Shown: piece by piece, positions 54,382 through 64,000 of the stretch | Layout of the letters: every line of letters starts with the position of its first letter | How positions within the stretch are numbered: the first letter of the stretch is position 1 | Source: Mycobacterium sp. DL99 | GTDB lineage: Bacteria > Actinomycetota > Actinomycetes > Mycobacteriales > Mycobacteriaceae | DNA length: 64,000 bases | Reading direction: 5' to 3' | Assembly (NCBI RefSeq): GCF_004762045.1 | Contig: NZ_SJOM01000007.1 | Span: 2,601,655-2,665,654, forward strand | Made by a program: the position numbers and the translations under genes | The notes under the pieces: model-generated | Told to the model about the DNA's origin: nothing | The model's input: the letters and a program-made list of their open reading frames with translations, nothing else | Databases searched by the model: none

Positions 54382-55173
54382 TCAGGCGTGGGTTCCACCG
54401 TCGATCCGGATCTCGGTGCCACTGATGAACGCGCCGTCGTCGGAGACCAGCATCGCGATCACGCCGGCGACCGCGGACGGGTCACCCATCCCGGCACCGC
54501 CGGAGGCCAAGGTGGTCGGCATGATCGGCGACAGCTTGGCGAACAACGACCAGTCGCTGTCGGCGGGAACGAGTCCCGGTGTGGCGTCGGTGATTCCGGA
54601 CTTGATGCTGCCCGGCGCCACACTGACGGCTCGCAGACCCTGCTTGCCGTACTCCAGCGCGAGTGAGTGCGTCATCGCCTGGATTCCGCCCTTGCTGGCC
54701 GCGTAGGCCGCCATGTACGGATGCGCGAACGCCGCCGAGGTCGAGCTGAAGTTCACGATCGCGCTCCGCGGATTCTCCAGCAGCGCCGGCAGGGTTTCAC
54801 GGATCACCAGGAATGTCCCGGTGAGATTGACGGCGATGATCTGGTTCCAGGCCTGCAGGCTCATCTCATGGGTGTGCACCGCGCGCAACATGCCCGCGGC
54901 GTTGACCACCGAGTCGAGGCCGCCGAGCGCCTCGACCGCGGTTCGCGCGCCCTCGATCACCGAGGCCTCGTCGCCGATGTCCATCGTCAGCACCGTGAAC
55001 CGGTCCGAGGTGCCGGCCTGCTGCGCGCTCTGCCGGGTGGCCTCCAGCCCGTCGGCCGAGATGTCGGCGCCCACCACCGCGGCGCCCTCGTCGAGCAGTC
55101 GCAGCGCGGTGGCCTGTCCGATGCCGGATCCTGCGCCGGTCACCAGGATCCGGCGGCCCTCAAGTCGATTCAT
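54382..55173 (-). CDS. SDR oxidoreductase
   Basis: A 263-aa classical SDR: TGAGSGIG (12-19), NAAG, serine in NFSSTSAA and Y157-x3-K161. The gene overlaps or follows the upstream SDR: GTG at 55182 overlaps that stop as GTGA and would add three residues (MIV); ATG 55173 gives the usual MNRLEGRRILVTG start. Probably a hydroxy/keto interconversion in the island pathway. Confidence 0.92.
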   Translation of the reverse strand: MNRLEGRRILVTGAGSGIGQATALRLLDEGAAVVGADISADGLEATRQSAQQAGTSDRFTVLTMDIGDEASVIEGARTAVEALGGLDSVVNAAGMLRAVHTHEMSLQAWNQIIAVNLTGTFLVIRETLPALLENPRSAIVNFSSTSAAFAHPYMAAYAASKGGIQAMTHSLALEYGKQGLRAVSVAPGSIKSGITDATPGLVPADSDWSLFAKLSPIMPTTLASGGAGMGDPSAVAGVIAMLVSDDGAFISGTEIRIDGGTHA

Positions 55174-55178
55174 CACTA

Positions 55179-55970
<792 letters not shown>

Positions 55971-56067
55971 TCAGGGTGAATGTCGGCTGGATTCAGTGTC
56001 GATCCTCGCCGCAGCACCGTCGGGTATGAACGCCACGATATTCGTCGCGGTGTTGGCGTGCCGGAAA

Positions 56068-56081
56068 GTCCCATTCAGCGG
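56068..56081 (-). promoter_or_regulatory. Island element upstream of the SDR pair
   Basis: Minus strand CCGCTGAATGGGAC, 13 of 14 to CCGCTGRGYGRGAC, 113-126 bp before the SDR start at 55955 and in the same orientation as that gene. Confidence 0.5.
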
Positions 56082-56316
56082 GAGCAGTGCTGGGGCCACT
56101 CCGTGCCCTCCATCGACACGAACATGGCATCCATGCCCGGCAACCGCTTCACTCCTTCCCCCGTTCGCCAGACACCCAGACGTGGACGCCCGAACCTATT
56201 CGGAATCAGCCCATGGTCCGGTGCGAAATTACCGGTCAGACAGACTTCAGTTCCGGCGGAGGGTAACTGCGGCCCGCCCCGGCGCCGTTTGCTGCGGAGC
56301 CCGGAGGCCCCTCGTA

Positions 56317-56335
56317 CCGGTGAGTGAGACAACGG
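56317..56335 (+). promoter_or_regulatory. Island element upstream of the BVMO
   Basis: CCGGTGAGTGAGACAACGG, 13 of 14 to CCGCTGRGYGRGAC over the first 14 bases. The whole 19 bp is also an imperfect inverted repeat (CCGGTG-N7-CAACGG). Ends 63 bp before the BVMO GTG. Confidence 0.6.
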
Positions 56336-56398
56336 GTGTCCGCCGCACACCCTGGTTCGTAACGTGACAAGTCGAATCTTGAAGTGAAAGGCAACACA

Positions 56399-58045
56399 GT
56401 GACAGCCCAGCCAGCTCCGTCAGGTACCGCCGAACGCACCTCCGCGGAGGTGGATGTCGTTGTCGTGGGAGCCGGTTTCGCCGGGCTGTACGCACTGCAC
56501 CGCTTTCGCGAGCAGGGCCTTTCGGTGCGGGTGTTCGAGGCCGCCGACGGGGTGGGCGGCGTCTGGTACTGGAACCGCTATCCGGGCGCCCGCTGCGACG
56601 TCGAGAGCGTCGACTACTCCTACTCGTTCGATTCCGACCTTGAGCAGGAGTGGAACTGGACCGAGAAGTACGCCACCCAGCCGGAGATCCTGGCCTACCT
56701 CAACCACGTGGCCGACCGGTTCGACCTGCGGCGTGACATCTCCTTCGGGACCCGCGTGACCGACATGGTGCTCGACGAGAAGACGCTGCGCTGGCAGGTC
56801 CGCACCGACCGCGGCGACGTGGTGTCCGCGCGGTTCTGCATCCTGGCGGTCGGGCCCCTGTCGAACGCGAACATCCCGGCGATCGAGGGCCTCGATTCGT
56901 TCGCCGGCGAGGTCTACCACACCGCGCACTGGCCGCACGAAGGTGTTGATTTCACGGGCAAGCGGGTCGGCGTGATCGGCACCGGATCCTCGGGCATCCA
57001 GGCGATCCCGTACATCGCCAAAGAAGCCGCACAGCTCTACGTCTTCCAGCGCACCCCGAACTACAGCGTGCCGGCCGGCAACATTCCGCTCGACGACGAG
57101 ACGCGGGCCGCGCAGAAGGCTGGTTACACCGAGCGGCGCAGGCTCTCGATGCTCAGTGGTGGCGGCTCACCGCACCAGCCTCATCCCAAGTCCGCCCTGG
57201 AGGTCTCCGCCGAGGAACTGCAGCAGGCCTATGAGCGGCGCTGGGAATTGGGCGGTGTGTTGTTCTCCAAGGCCTTCCCGGATCAGCTGCTCACCATCGA
57301 GGCCAACGACACCGCGCGCCTGTTCTGGGAGCAGAAGGTGCGGGCCGTGATCGACGATCCCGCCGTGGCCGACGTGTTGATCCCGAAGGATCATCCGATC
57401 GGCGCCAAGCGAATCTGTACCGACGACAACTACTTCCAGACCTTCAACCGGGGCAACGTCTCGTTGGTGAATCTGCGGGCCACGCCGATCGAGCGGATCG
57501 ACGCCTCCGGTCTCGACACCACCGAGGAGCACTACGAGCTCGACGCACTGGTGCTGGCCACCGGATTCGACGCGATGACCGGATCGGTCCAGAAGCTCAA
57601 CGTGGTGGGCCGGGGCGGCCGGACCCTCAATGAGGCGTGGGCCGAGGGGCCGGAGACCTACCTCGGCCTCGGTGTCCCGGGCTTCCCGAACCTGTTCAAC
57701 ATCGCCGGTCCAGGCGCGCCTTCGGTGCTGGCCAACATGGTGCTGCATTCGGAGTTGCACCTGAACTGGGTGGCCGACGCGATCGCCTATCTCGATGCTC
57801 AGAGCGCTCCGGCGATCGAGGCGCGCGAGGACGCGGCGGCCGAGTGGGTGGCTGAGTGCACCCGCCGTGCCGCTGGAACGCTTATGCCGCAGGCCAATTC
57901 GTGGTACCTCGGGGCGAACATCCCGGGCCGGCCGCGGGTGTTCATGCCGTTCGTCGGCGGCTTCGGCGTGTACGGCGAGATCATCGCCGACGTCGCAGCG
58001 GCCGGCTACAAGGGCTTCGACATCCACCAGGATCTGACCGTCTAG
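56399..58045 (+). CDS. Baeyer-Villiger flavin monooxygenase (cyclohexanone-monooxygenase type)
   Basis: A 548-aa class B flavoprotein. FAD motif GAGFAG (24-29), BVMO fingerprint FAGEVYHTAHWP (168-179) and NADPH motif GTGSSG (194-199). It converts a ketone, probably cyclic, to an ester or lactone with O2 and NADPH. GTG start at 56399 with GAAAGG 7 bp upstream; a GTG 15 bp earlier is in frame. Adjacent to the convergent HSL esterase. By class comparable to MymA/EthA of M. tuberculosis. Confidence 0.95.
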   Translation: MTAQPAPSGTAERTSAEVDVVVVGAGFAGLYALHRFREQGLSVRVFEAADGVGGVWYWNRYPGARCDVESVDYSYSFDSDLEQEWNWTEKYATQPEILAYLNHVADRFDLRRDISFGTRVTDMVLDEKTLRWQVRTDRGDVVSARFCILAVGPLSNANIPAIEGLDSFAGEVYHTAHWPHEGVDFTGKRVGVIGTGSSGIQAIPYIAKEAAQLYVFQRTPNYSVPAGNIPLDDETRAAQKAGYTERRRLSMLSGGGSPHQPHPKSALEVSAEELQQAYERRWELGGVLFSKAFPDQLLTIEANDTARLFWEQKVRAVIDDPAVADVLIPKDHPIGAKRICTDDNYFQTFNRGNVSLVNLRATPIERIDASGLDTTEEHYELDALVLATGFDAMTGSVQKLNVVGRGGRTLNEAWAEGPETYLGLGVPGFPNLFNIAGPGAPSVLANMVLHSELHLNWVADAIAYLDAQSAPAIEAREDAAAEWVAECTRRAAGTLMPQANSWYLGANIPGRPRVFMPFVGGFGVYGEIIADVAAAGYKGFDIHQDLTV

Positions 58046-58102
58046 CGGCGGTCCCTGCGGGGGCCGGCTGCTTCGGGCGCCGACCTCCGGCACAGGGATC
58101 GG

Positions 58103-59038
58103 TCAGCCGTCGCGGTCCAGCACCGCTCGGATGTCGGCGCACACCTGCCGCCTGGCGGTGCCGGCTAGGGTGAGTGCCGGCATGGTCATGAACCCGTGGA
58201 TGGCGCCGGAGAAACTCCGGTGCGCGACCGGAACACCCTGGGCTGCAAGCGCTTCGGCATAGCCTTCGCCTTCGGAGTGCAGCGGGTCGAAACCCGCGGT
58301 GATCACCACTGCCGGTGGCAGTCCGGACAGATCCGCGCGTAGTGGCGACGCATGGGGGTGGGCGCGGTCGTCCGCGTCCGGAACGTACTGGTCCCAGTAC
58401 CACGCCATGGCGGCACGGGTGTTGTAGAACCCCGTCTCGAACCGGCGGTAGGACTCGGTGTCGAAGTCCGCGGCAGTCACCGGATACAGCAGCGCCTGAC
58501 ACGCGATGTCCGGACCGCCGCGATCGCGGGCGAGGATCGTGGTGACGGCGGCGAGGTTGCCGCCGGCGCTGTCGCCGGCGACGACGATCTTCGAGGCGTC
58601 GCCGCCGAGTTCGTCGGCGTTGCGCGCAACCCAGCACAATGCGGCGTACACGTCGTCGGCGGCTGCCGGCCAACGTGACTCCGGCGCCAGCCGGTAGTCG
58701 ACGGACACCACCGCCGCGCCGATGCCGTTGGACAGCGACCGGCACAGGTCGTCGTGCGTGTCGAGGTCGCAGAACACGAATCCGCCGCCGTGCGCGAACA
58801 CCACCATCGGTGCCGGGGCATCGGAAGACGTTTCCGGCCAATAGATCCGGACGGGAATATCACCCCCGGGTCCCGGTATCGTCCGGTCCTCGACTGACCC
58901 GATGGGCTGTGGTCGGTCTGTCGGCCGATACCGGGACCGCACGGCGGCCCTGGCTTCGGCCCCGCTCATCGTCTCGACAGCAGGAAAGCCGGCATTCAGT
59001 ACGGGCAGTAGTTCCGCGATCTCCGGATCGACTTTCAT
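58103..59038 (-). CDS. HSL-family alpha/beta hydrolase
   Basis: A 311-aa esterase: HGGG (83-86), GDSAGG with S157, acid in TAGFDPLHSEG, histidine in GAIHGFMTMP. It is closely similar in pattern to the hydrolase at 45855 (DLDTHDDLCRSLSNGI versus DLDSHDSCCRRLANGI), so they are probably paralogues. The ATG at 59038 follows AAAAGGCGGAA; a longer open frame is rejected. Located next to the BVMO, suggesting that it opens the lactone or ester product. Confidence 0.94.
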   Translation of the reverse strand: MKVDPEIAELLPVLNAGFPAVETMSGAEARAAVRSRYRPTDRPQPIGSVEDRTIPGPGGDIPVRIYWPETSSDAPAPMVVFAHGGGFVFCDLDTHDDLCRSLSNGIGAAVVSVDYRLAPESRWPAAADDVYAALCWVARNADELGGDASKIVVAGDSAGGNLAAVTTILARDRGGPDIACQALLYPVTAADFDTESYRRFETGFYNTRAAMAWYWDQYVPDADDRAHPHASPLRADLSGLPPAVVITAGFDPLHSEGEGYAEALAAQGVPVAHRSFSGAIHGFMTMPALTLAGTARRQVCADIRAVLDRDG

Positions 59039-59416
59039 TTCCGCCTTTTCGTCGGGTTGTCGGTACCCGGCAACCGGTCCTGCATCCCACCAAACCACAT
59101 TGGCGCCGGCCCCGGGGTGTGTGTTCCGCGCAGCGGGATCAACGAGTCCGGCTCTCGGCCAGCACGATTGAGGCCCGAACGGGTGCGGGCCGCACCCCGG
59201 CTATACCACACCGCCAAAAGTCTTGTACCGCTGAGCGAGACAGCAGTTCCGGGATGTGCGGGGGGTGCGCACGATCACATGGCCGGGCCCGCTGAGGCAT
59301 CGGACATACCGAGGCGGTCGGTTCGAGCGTCGCTCCCAAGCGCGAAATCCGCCAAGGGCCGGGCAATTCCGGGCCGTCATCACGGCGTGCTCGACAACCA
59401 AATAGATGGAGAGGCA
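59039..59416. other. 378-bp intergenic region upstream of the histidine phosphatase gene
   Basis: No convincing coding sequence although one frame is open. It contains the best copy of the island element (59228-59244) and a GTGCGGGGGGTGCGCAC-type GC-rich stretch just after it. Confidence 0.6.
59228..59244 (+). promoter_or_regulatory. Island element upstream of the histidine phosphatase gene
   Basis: CCGCTGAGCGAGACAGC, a perfect match to the consensus CCGCTGRGYGRGAC. It is preceded by GTA, as is the BVMO copy (GTACCGSTGAGYGAGACARC in both). Confidence 0.6.
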
Positions 59417-60856
59417 ATGGACCGACATAGCAAGTTCGACAACGGCGCCGTACCCGCTGTGCGTCGTCGTTCGAGAACGAGATGGAGAGCCCTTAGCATC
59501 ATGCTCACTGCCATCGGCTTCTTCGTGATGTCCGTGCTGCCGGCGTGGGCCGCCGAGAACATGCGGGTGACTTTTGTGCGGCACGGTCAATCCGCGGGCA
59601 ACACGTCGGGGAACATCGACACCTCGACGCCGGGCCCGTCGCTCACCCCGCTGGGGCGAGAGCAGGCCCGGGCAGTGGCCGACAAGCTGGGGGACAACAA
59701 CTATGACGCCATCTATGCGTCGCAGATGATCCGTACCCAGCAGACGGCAGAACCGATGTCGGCCTATCTGGGTCTGCCGATCCAGGTGCTGCCCGGCCTG
59801 CAGGAGATCGAGGCCGGCGACTACGAGGGCACTCCCGAGAGCGGGGCACTCGGCGGTTACCTCAAGGCCCCGATCGCCTGGGCGTTCGCCGGTCAACTCG
59901 GCGCACGCATCCCGGGTTCGATCGACGGCAATGAGTTCGACGCGCGCGTCGACGGCGCGTTGAAGACCATGTACGACAAGGGCGACCGCAACGTCGTCGT
60001 GTTCTCGCACGGCGGCACCATCATGTTCTGGACCATGATGAATGCCAAGAACCTCACCTTGGCGGAGAAGGGCATGCTGCTGAGCCAGCACGCGCTGGGC
60101 AACACCGACTACGTCGTCATCGAGGGAAACCCCGAGGACGGCTGGACATTGGTGGACTGGAACGGCCAGCGGTTCAGCCCCGAGCCCACATTCGGGCATG
60201 AGGTCGGGCTACAGGTGCGGACGCTGACCCGCCAGCTCGAAGCCGCCATGAAGCAGGTCACCGACTCGTTCGCCACCGGTGACGTGATCAAGGTTGCGAC
60301 GGCGATCAACCGCAGTGTGGCCGACGCGTCCTTCTCGGTGGCCAAGTTCAACCGGGCGATCAATGCCGAGGTCATCAAGCGGGTCGGCAAAGCCATCGAT
60401 GAGGTACGCAATCCGGATTCCGATGCGGTGTCGGAGCTCACCGACAAGATGTCCGACACGGCCAAGAGCGTTTTCCCGAACACCGGTTCGGTCACGGACC
60501 TGCTGAAGCCGTTGAACGCTGCGGTGGCCGATCCGAAGGAAGCGTCGGAATCGACCGGTTCCGATCGCGCCGGTGCGACCCCGAAGGTCACCTCCGCGGT
60601 GCGGGGCAACGGTGCGACCGACCTGACCGCCGGCAACATGGTCAGGCCCGGCAAGGCCTTCGTCGATGTCAAGCGCGCCGGTGAGCAGGTGCGTACCGCG
60701 GTTTCCGATGCCGCCGATCAGCTCAGGTCGACGGTGAGGTCGTCGATCGGCAGCATCACCGGTGCCACCAAGAAGGTGTCCGAAAGTGCGGGCGCGCCAA
60801 GCGCTTCGCGCGATGCCGCGGGTTCCGACAAGGCTTCGGCCGATTCGGACGGCTGA
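59417..60856 (+). CDS. Secreted histidine-phosphatase-superfamily protein
   Basis: A 479-aa exported protein. Signal peptide 1-45 (basic RRRSRTRWR, hydrophobic core, cut after AWA). Phosphatase domain about 49-250: RHGQS (55-59), LTPLGREQARAVADKL, and the second histidine in VFSHGGT. The remaining 230 residues are predicted helical and Ala/Ser/Asp/Lys-rich with no known domain, and may bind the cell envelope. ATG 59417 after GGAGAGG. It shares the island element in its upstream region, so it may belong to the island regulon. Substrate unknown. Confidence 0.9.
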   Translation: MDRHSKFDNGAVPAVRRRSRTRWRALSIMLTAIGFFVMSVLPAWAAENMRVTFVRHGQSAGNTSGNIDTSTPGPSLTPLGREQARAVADKLGDNNYDAIYASQMIRTQQTAEPMSAYLGLPIQVLPGLQEIEAGDYEGTPESGALGGYLKAPIAWAFAGQLGARIPGSIDGNEFDARVDGALKTMYDKGDRNVVVFSHGGTIMFWTMMNAKNLTLAEKGMLLSQHALGNTDYVVIEGNPEDGWTLVDWNGQRFSPEPTFGHEVGLQVRTLTRQLEAAMKQVTDSFATGDVIKVATAINRSVADASFSVAKFNRAINAEVIKRVGKAIDEVRNPDSDAVSELTDKMSDTAKSVFPNTGSVTDLLKPLNAAVADPKEASESTGSDRAGATPKVTSAVRGNGATDLTAGNMVRPGKAFVDVKRAGEQVRTAVSDAADQLRSTVRSSIGSITGATKKVSESAGAPSASRDAAGSDKASADSDG

Positions 60857-60902
60857 TGACCGCGGGTAGGCCGGCGTAGTTTCGCCGCGCCGGCGGCAAG
60901 AA

Positions 60903-60935
60903 ATCGGCCCCCTCCGTCAGACGGAGGGGGCCGAT
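60903..60935 (-). terminator. sigA terminator (bidirectional)
   Basis: Perfect 15-bp arms ATCGGCCCCCTCCGT (60903-60917) and ACGGAGGGGGCCGAT (60921-60935) with a CAG loop, 23 bp beyond the sigA stop and 46 bp after the phosphatase stop. On the minus strand it is followed by TTCTT. Confidence 0.85.
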
Positions 60936-60958
60936 GTCGTCGTGGCTGGTCGAGCGGA

Positions 60959-62395
<1,437 letters not shown>

Positions 62396-62528
62396 GTACA
62401 CCCTTTCGGTCTCACGAAATTTCTCGGCGAGCATGGGCATACTCCACCGAAAGCGTCTGCTATCGAATGTTGGCGTTCTTATCGGCTGGGGATATTCACC
62501 GCTATTCGGTAGGCGGCCGCCGAAGACC

Positions 62529-62534
62529 ATTGTA
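62529..62534 (-). promoter_or_regulatory. Possible sigA -10 hexamer
   Basis: Minus strand TACAAT (reverse complement of 62529-62534), 134 bp upstream of the sigA GTG, fits the mycobacterial TANNNT -10. No good -35 is visible, which is common. Confidence 0.35.
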
Positions 62535-62554
62535 ACGACAGTGTGGGTGTTCAC

Positions 62555-62580
62555 CGTGCCGAGCGGCAAATTTCGGCACG
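62555..62580 (-). terminator. Hairpin after ppgK
   Basis: Perfect 8-bp arms CGTGCCGA (62555-62562) and TCGGCACG (62573-62580), 10-nt loop, 22 bp beyond the ppgK stop. No U-tract. It may be a terminator or part of the sigA leader region. Confidence 0.4.
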
Positions 62581-62602
62581 TGACCGACCGAAAGCGGCAA
62601 AG

Positions 62603-63424
62603 TTACCCGGCGGTAGCCTGCGTGCCGGCGGGCTCCTGGTCCTGACTGGCCATGGCCGCGCCCACGATGCCGGCCGTGTTCAGCAAAGCCGCCGGAACGA
62701 TCGGGGTGCGGATCTTCAGCAGTGGCAGCCACTTGTCGGACTTGCGGCTGATGCCGCCGCCTGCGATGAACAGGTCCGGCCAGATCGCGTTCTCGATCGT
62801 CACCAGCACCTTGTTGACCTCTTCGGTCCACCGCGCGTAACTCCACTCCTTGCGCTCCTTGACCGAGGATGCGGCGCGGTGTTCGGCCTCCTTGCCGTCC
62901 ACTTCCAGGTGGCCAAATTCGGTGTTGGGCAACAACACACCGTTGTGGATCACCGCCGAGCCGATGCCGGTGCCGAAGGTCAGCAGCACCACGACACCGG
63001 AGTTGTCCTTGCCCGCCCCGTAGCGCTCCTCGGCAAGGCCTGCCGCGTCGGCGTCGTTGAGTACACGCACCGGCAACCCGCCGAGCGCGGCGCTGATCAC
63101 CTCGGCGGCGTTCACCCCGATCCAGCCCTTGTCGACATTGGCCGCGGTGCGCACGACGCCGTCGGTGACGACGCCCGGGTAGGTGACGCCGACGCTGCCG
63201 GTCCAGCCGAACTCGGCCACCACCGCAGCCACCGTTTTCGCCACCGATTCGGGGGTGGACGGCTGCGGCGTGTCGAGCTTGAACCGCTCGCCGATGAGCT
63301 GCCCGGTATCGAGGTCGACGATGCCGCCTTTGATGCCGCTGCCGCCCACGTCGACGCCGAATCCGCGGCGTGGGGCTTCGGCGGCGGGAACCGGATCTGC
63401 CGCGGGTGCATCGGGTGCGGTCAT
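62603..63424 (-). CDS. ppgK: Polyphosphate glucokinase PpgK
   Basis: ROK-family kinase (273 aa) phosphorylating glucose from polyphosphate or ATP. Phosphate motif FGVDVGGSGIKGG, catalytic LNDADAAGLAE and TFGTGIGSA; the ExGH motif reads FGHLEVDGKEAEHRA, a feature of PpgK. AAAGGAGC before the ATG at 63424. Divergent from suhB, downstream neighbour sigA. Confidence 0.96.
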   Translation of the reverse strand: MTAPDAPAADPVPAAEAPRRGFGVDVGGSGIKGGIVDLDTGQLIGERFKLDTPQPSTPESVAKTVAAVVAEFGWTGSVGVTYPGVVTDGVVRTAANVDKGWIGVNAAEVISAALGGLPVRVLNDADAAGLAEERYGAGKDNSGVVVLLTFGTGIGSAVIHNGVLLPNTEFGHLEVDGKEAEHRAASSVKERKEWSYARWTEEVNKVLVTIENAIWPDLFIAGGGISRKSDKWLPLLKIRTPIVPAALLNTAGIVGAAMASQDQEPAGTQATAG

Positions 63425-63581
63425 GGGTGCTCCTTTGTGGGACAGGCGGTGAGCAGGCTGTCGGACAGGATGGGGACAAACCAAGGCGCGACCTCACCCT
63501 AGTCGTTGAACATCGCACCCGCGGGTGGTCTGACATCCACCGCGAAGCGACATTTCGGGCAGAAGATGCTGCGATAGGGCC

Positions 63582-64000
63582 GTGACCGACAACAGTTTCG
63601 ATGCTCCCGCCTTGCGGGTGGTGGCCGAGCAGCTGGCCACCGAAGCCGCCGAGTTCGTCGCCCGCCGCCGCGCCGAGGTGTTCGGCGCCGTCGAGCCCTC
63701 GGGCGGCCCGGTGGCTTCCGGTGCCGTGAGATCTAAGAGCACCCCGACCGACCCCGTCACGATCGTCGACACCGAAACCGAACGGTGGCTGCGCGAGCGG
63801 CTGGCGGTGTTGCGGCCCGAAGAGGCGATCCTGGGGGAGGAGGAGGGCGGTCAGCAGGATGACCGCCCGGGGCTGAGCTGGGTGCTCGACCCGATCGACG
63901 GCACGGTCAACTTCGTCTACGGGATACCGGCCTATGCGGTGTCGGTGGCCGTGCAGTACGACGGGCGGTCGGTGGCCGGAGCCGTGGCCGATGTGCCTGC
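63582..64000 (+). CDS. suhB: Inositol-1-monophosphatase SuhB (3' end outside window)
   Basis: Only the first 139 codons are present. GTG start at 63582 (MTDNSFDAPALRVVAEQL). Metal/phosphate motifs LGEEEGG and DPIDGTVNFVYGIP are visible. It dephosphorylates inositol-1-phosphate for mycothiol and phosphatidylinositol synthesis. Divergent from ppgK with 157 bp between starts. Confidence 0.95.
   Translation, partial: MTDNSFDAPALRVVAEQLATEAAEFVARRRAEVFGAVEPSGGPVASGAVRSKSTPTDPVTIVDTETERWLRERLAVLRPEEAILGEEEGGQQDDRPGLSWVLDPIDGTVNFVYGIPAYAVSVAVQYDGRSVAGAVADVP

Overview
The window is a chromosomal segment of a rapidly growing mycobacterium (Mycolicibacterium type). The evidence is uniformly high GC and a backbone gene order that matches the Mycobacterium tuberculosis Rv2737c-Rv2701c interval read in reverse: recA, recX, miaB, Rv2732c, Rv2731, Rv2728c, miaA, dapF, hflX, fadE20, Rv2721c, lexA, chiZ, nrdR, Rv2716, Rv2715, Rv2714, sthA, Rv2712c, ideR, sigB, Rv2709, Rv2708c, Rv2707, sigA, ppgK, suhB. 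recA has no intein. No tRNA, rRNA, CRISPR array, insertion sequence or phage gene was seen.

Region 1 (1-7489, minus strand) is a group 1h (high-affinity, actinobacterial) [NiFe]-hydrogenase operon read from right to left: hypA, hypB, hhyS, hhyL, hhyE (a NifU-Rieske-like fusion), a DUF5947 protein, a DUF6084 protein and a large unknown protein cut by the window edge. The last four genes overlap at ATGA or nearly abut, so they are probably translationally coupled and serve the hydrogenase. Region 2 (7490-20343) holds recA-recX under a LexA box plus a RecA-NDp type promoter, a gluDCBA glutamate ABC transporter operon, miaB, and the conserved run through miaA, dapF and hflX. Region 3 (20363-28050) adds accessory genes (a secreted PE-PPE-type hydrolase and a BisC-like molybdoenzyme), then fadE20 and a membrane-anchored LGFP-repeat protein; between the last two lies an attenuator-like set of mutually exclusive hairpins. 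Region 4 (28103-41191) carries lexA/chiZ/nrdR, conserved hydrolases and PAC2, a trypsin-like lipoprotein, sthA, ideR and sigB (the sigB upstream region looks strongly stress-regulated), and small zinc-binding and membrane proteins.

Region 5 (41234-about 59038, possibly to 60856) is an accessory catabolic island between the Rv2707 neighbourhood and sigA. It has a TetR and an IclR regulator, an LLM flavin monooxygenase, a zinc alcohol dehydrogenase, four SDRs, two HSL-type esterases, an acyl-CoA synthetase, a WS/DGAT acyltransferase, three HsaA/HpaH-type acyl-CoA-dehydrogenase-fold oxygenases and a Baeyer-Villiger monooxygenase. The gene classes resemble the M. tuberculosis mymA operon (BVMO, LipR, SadH, AdhD, WS/DGAT, FadD13) but the arrangement and regulators differ. 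A plausible scheme is alcohol to ketone (ADH/SDR), ketone to ester or lactone (BVMO), hydrolysis (esterases), CoA activation (FadD), with storage through the acyltransferase. A 14-bp element close to CCGCTGRGYGRGAC recurs in every promoter-bearing intergenic gap of this island; I regard it as the strongest candidate for an undescribed regulon signature here.

Region 6 (59417-64000) has a secreted histidine-phosphatase protein, then sigA, ppgK and the 5' part of suhB. Terminator-like perfect hairpins sit at several convergent junctions. All functional statements come from motif reading and remembered family knowledge; no database search was run.
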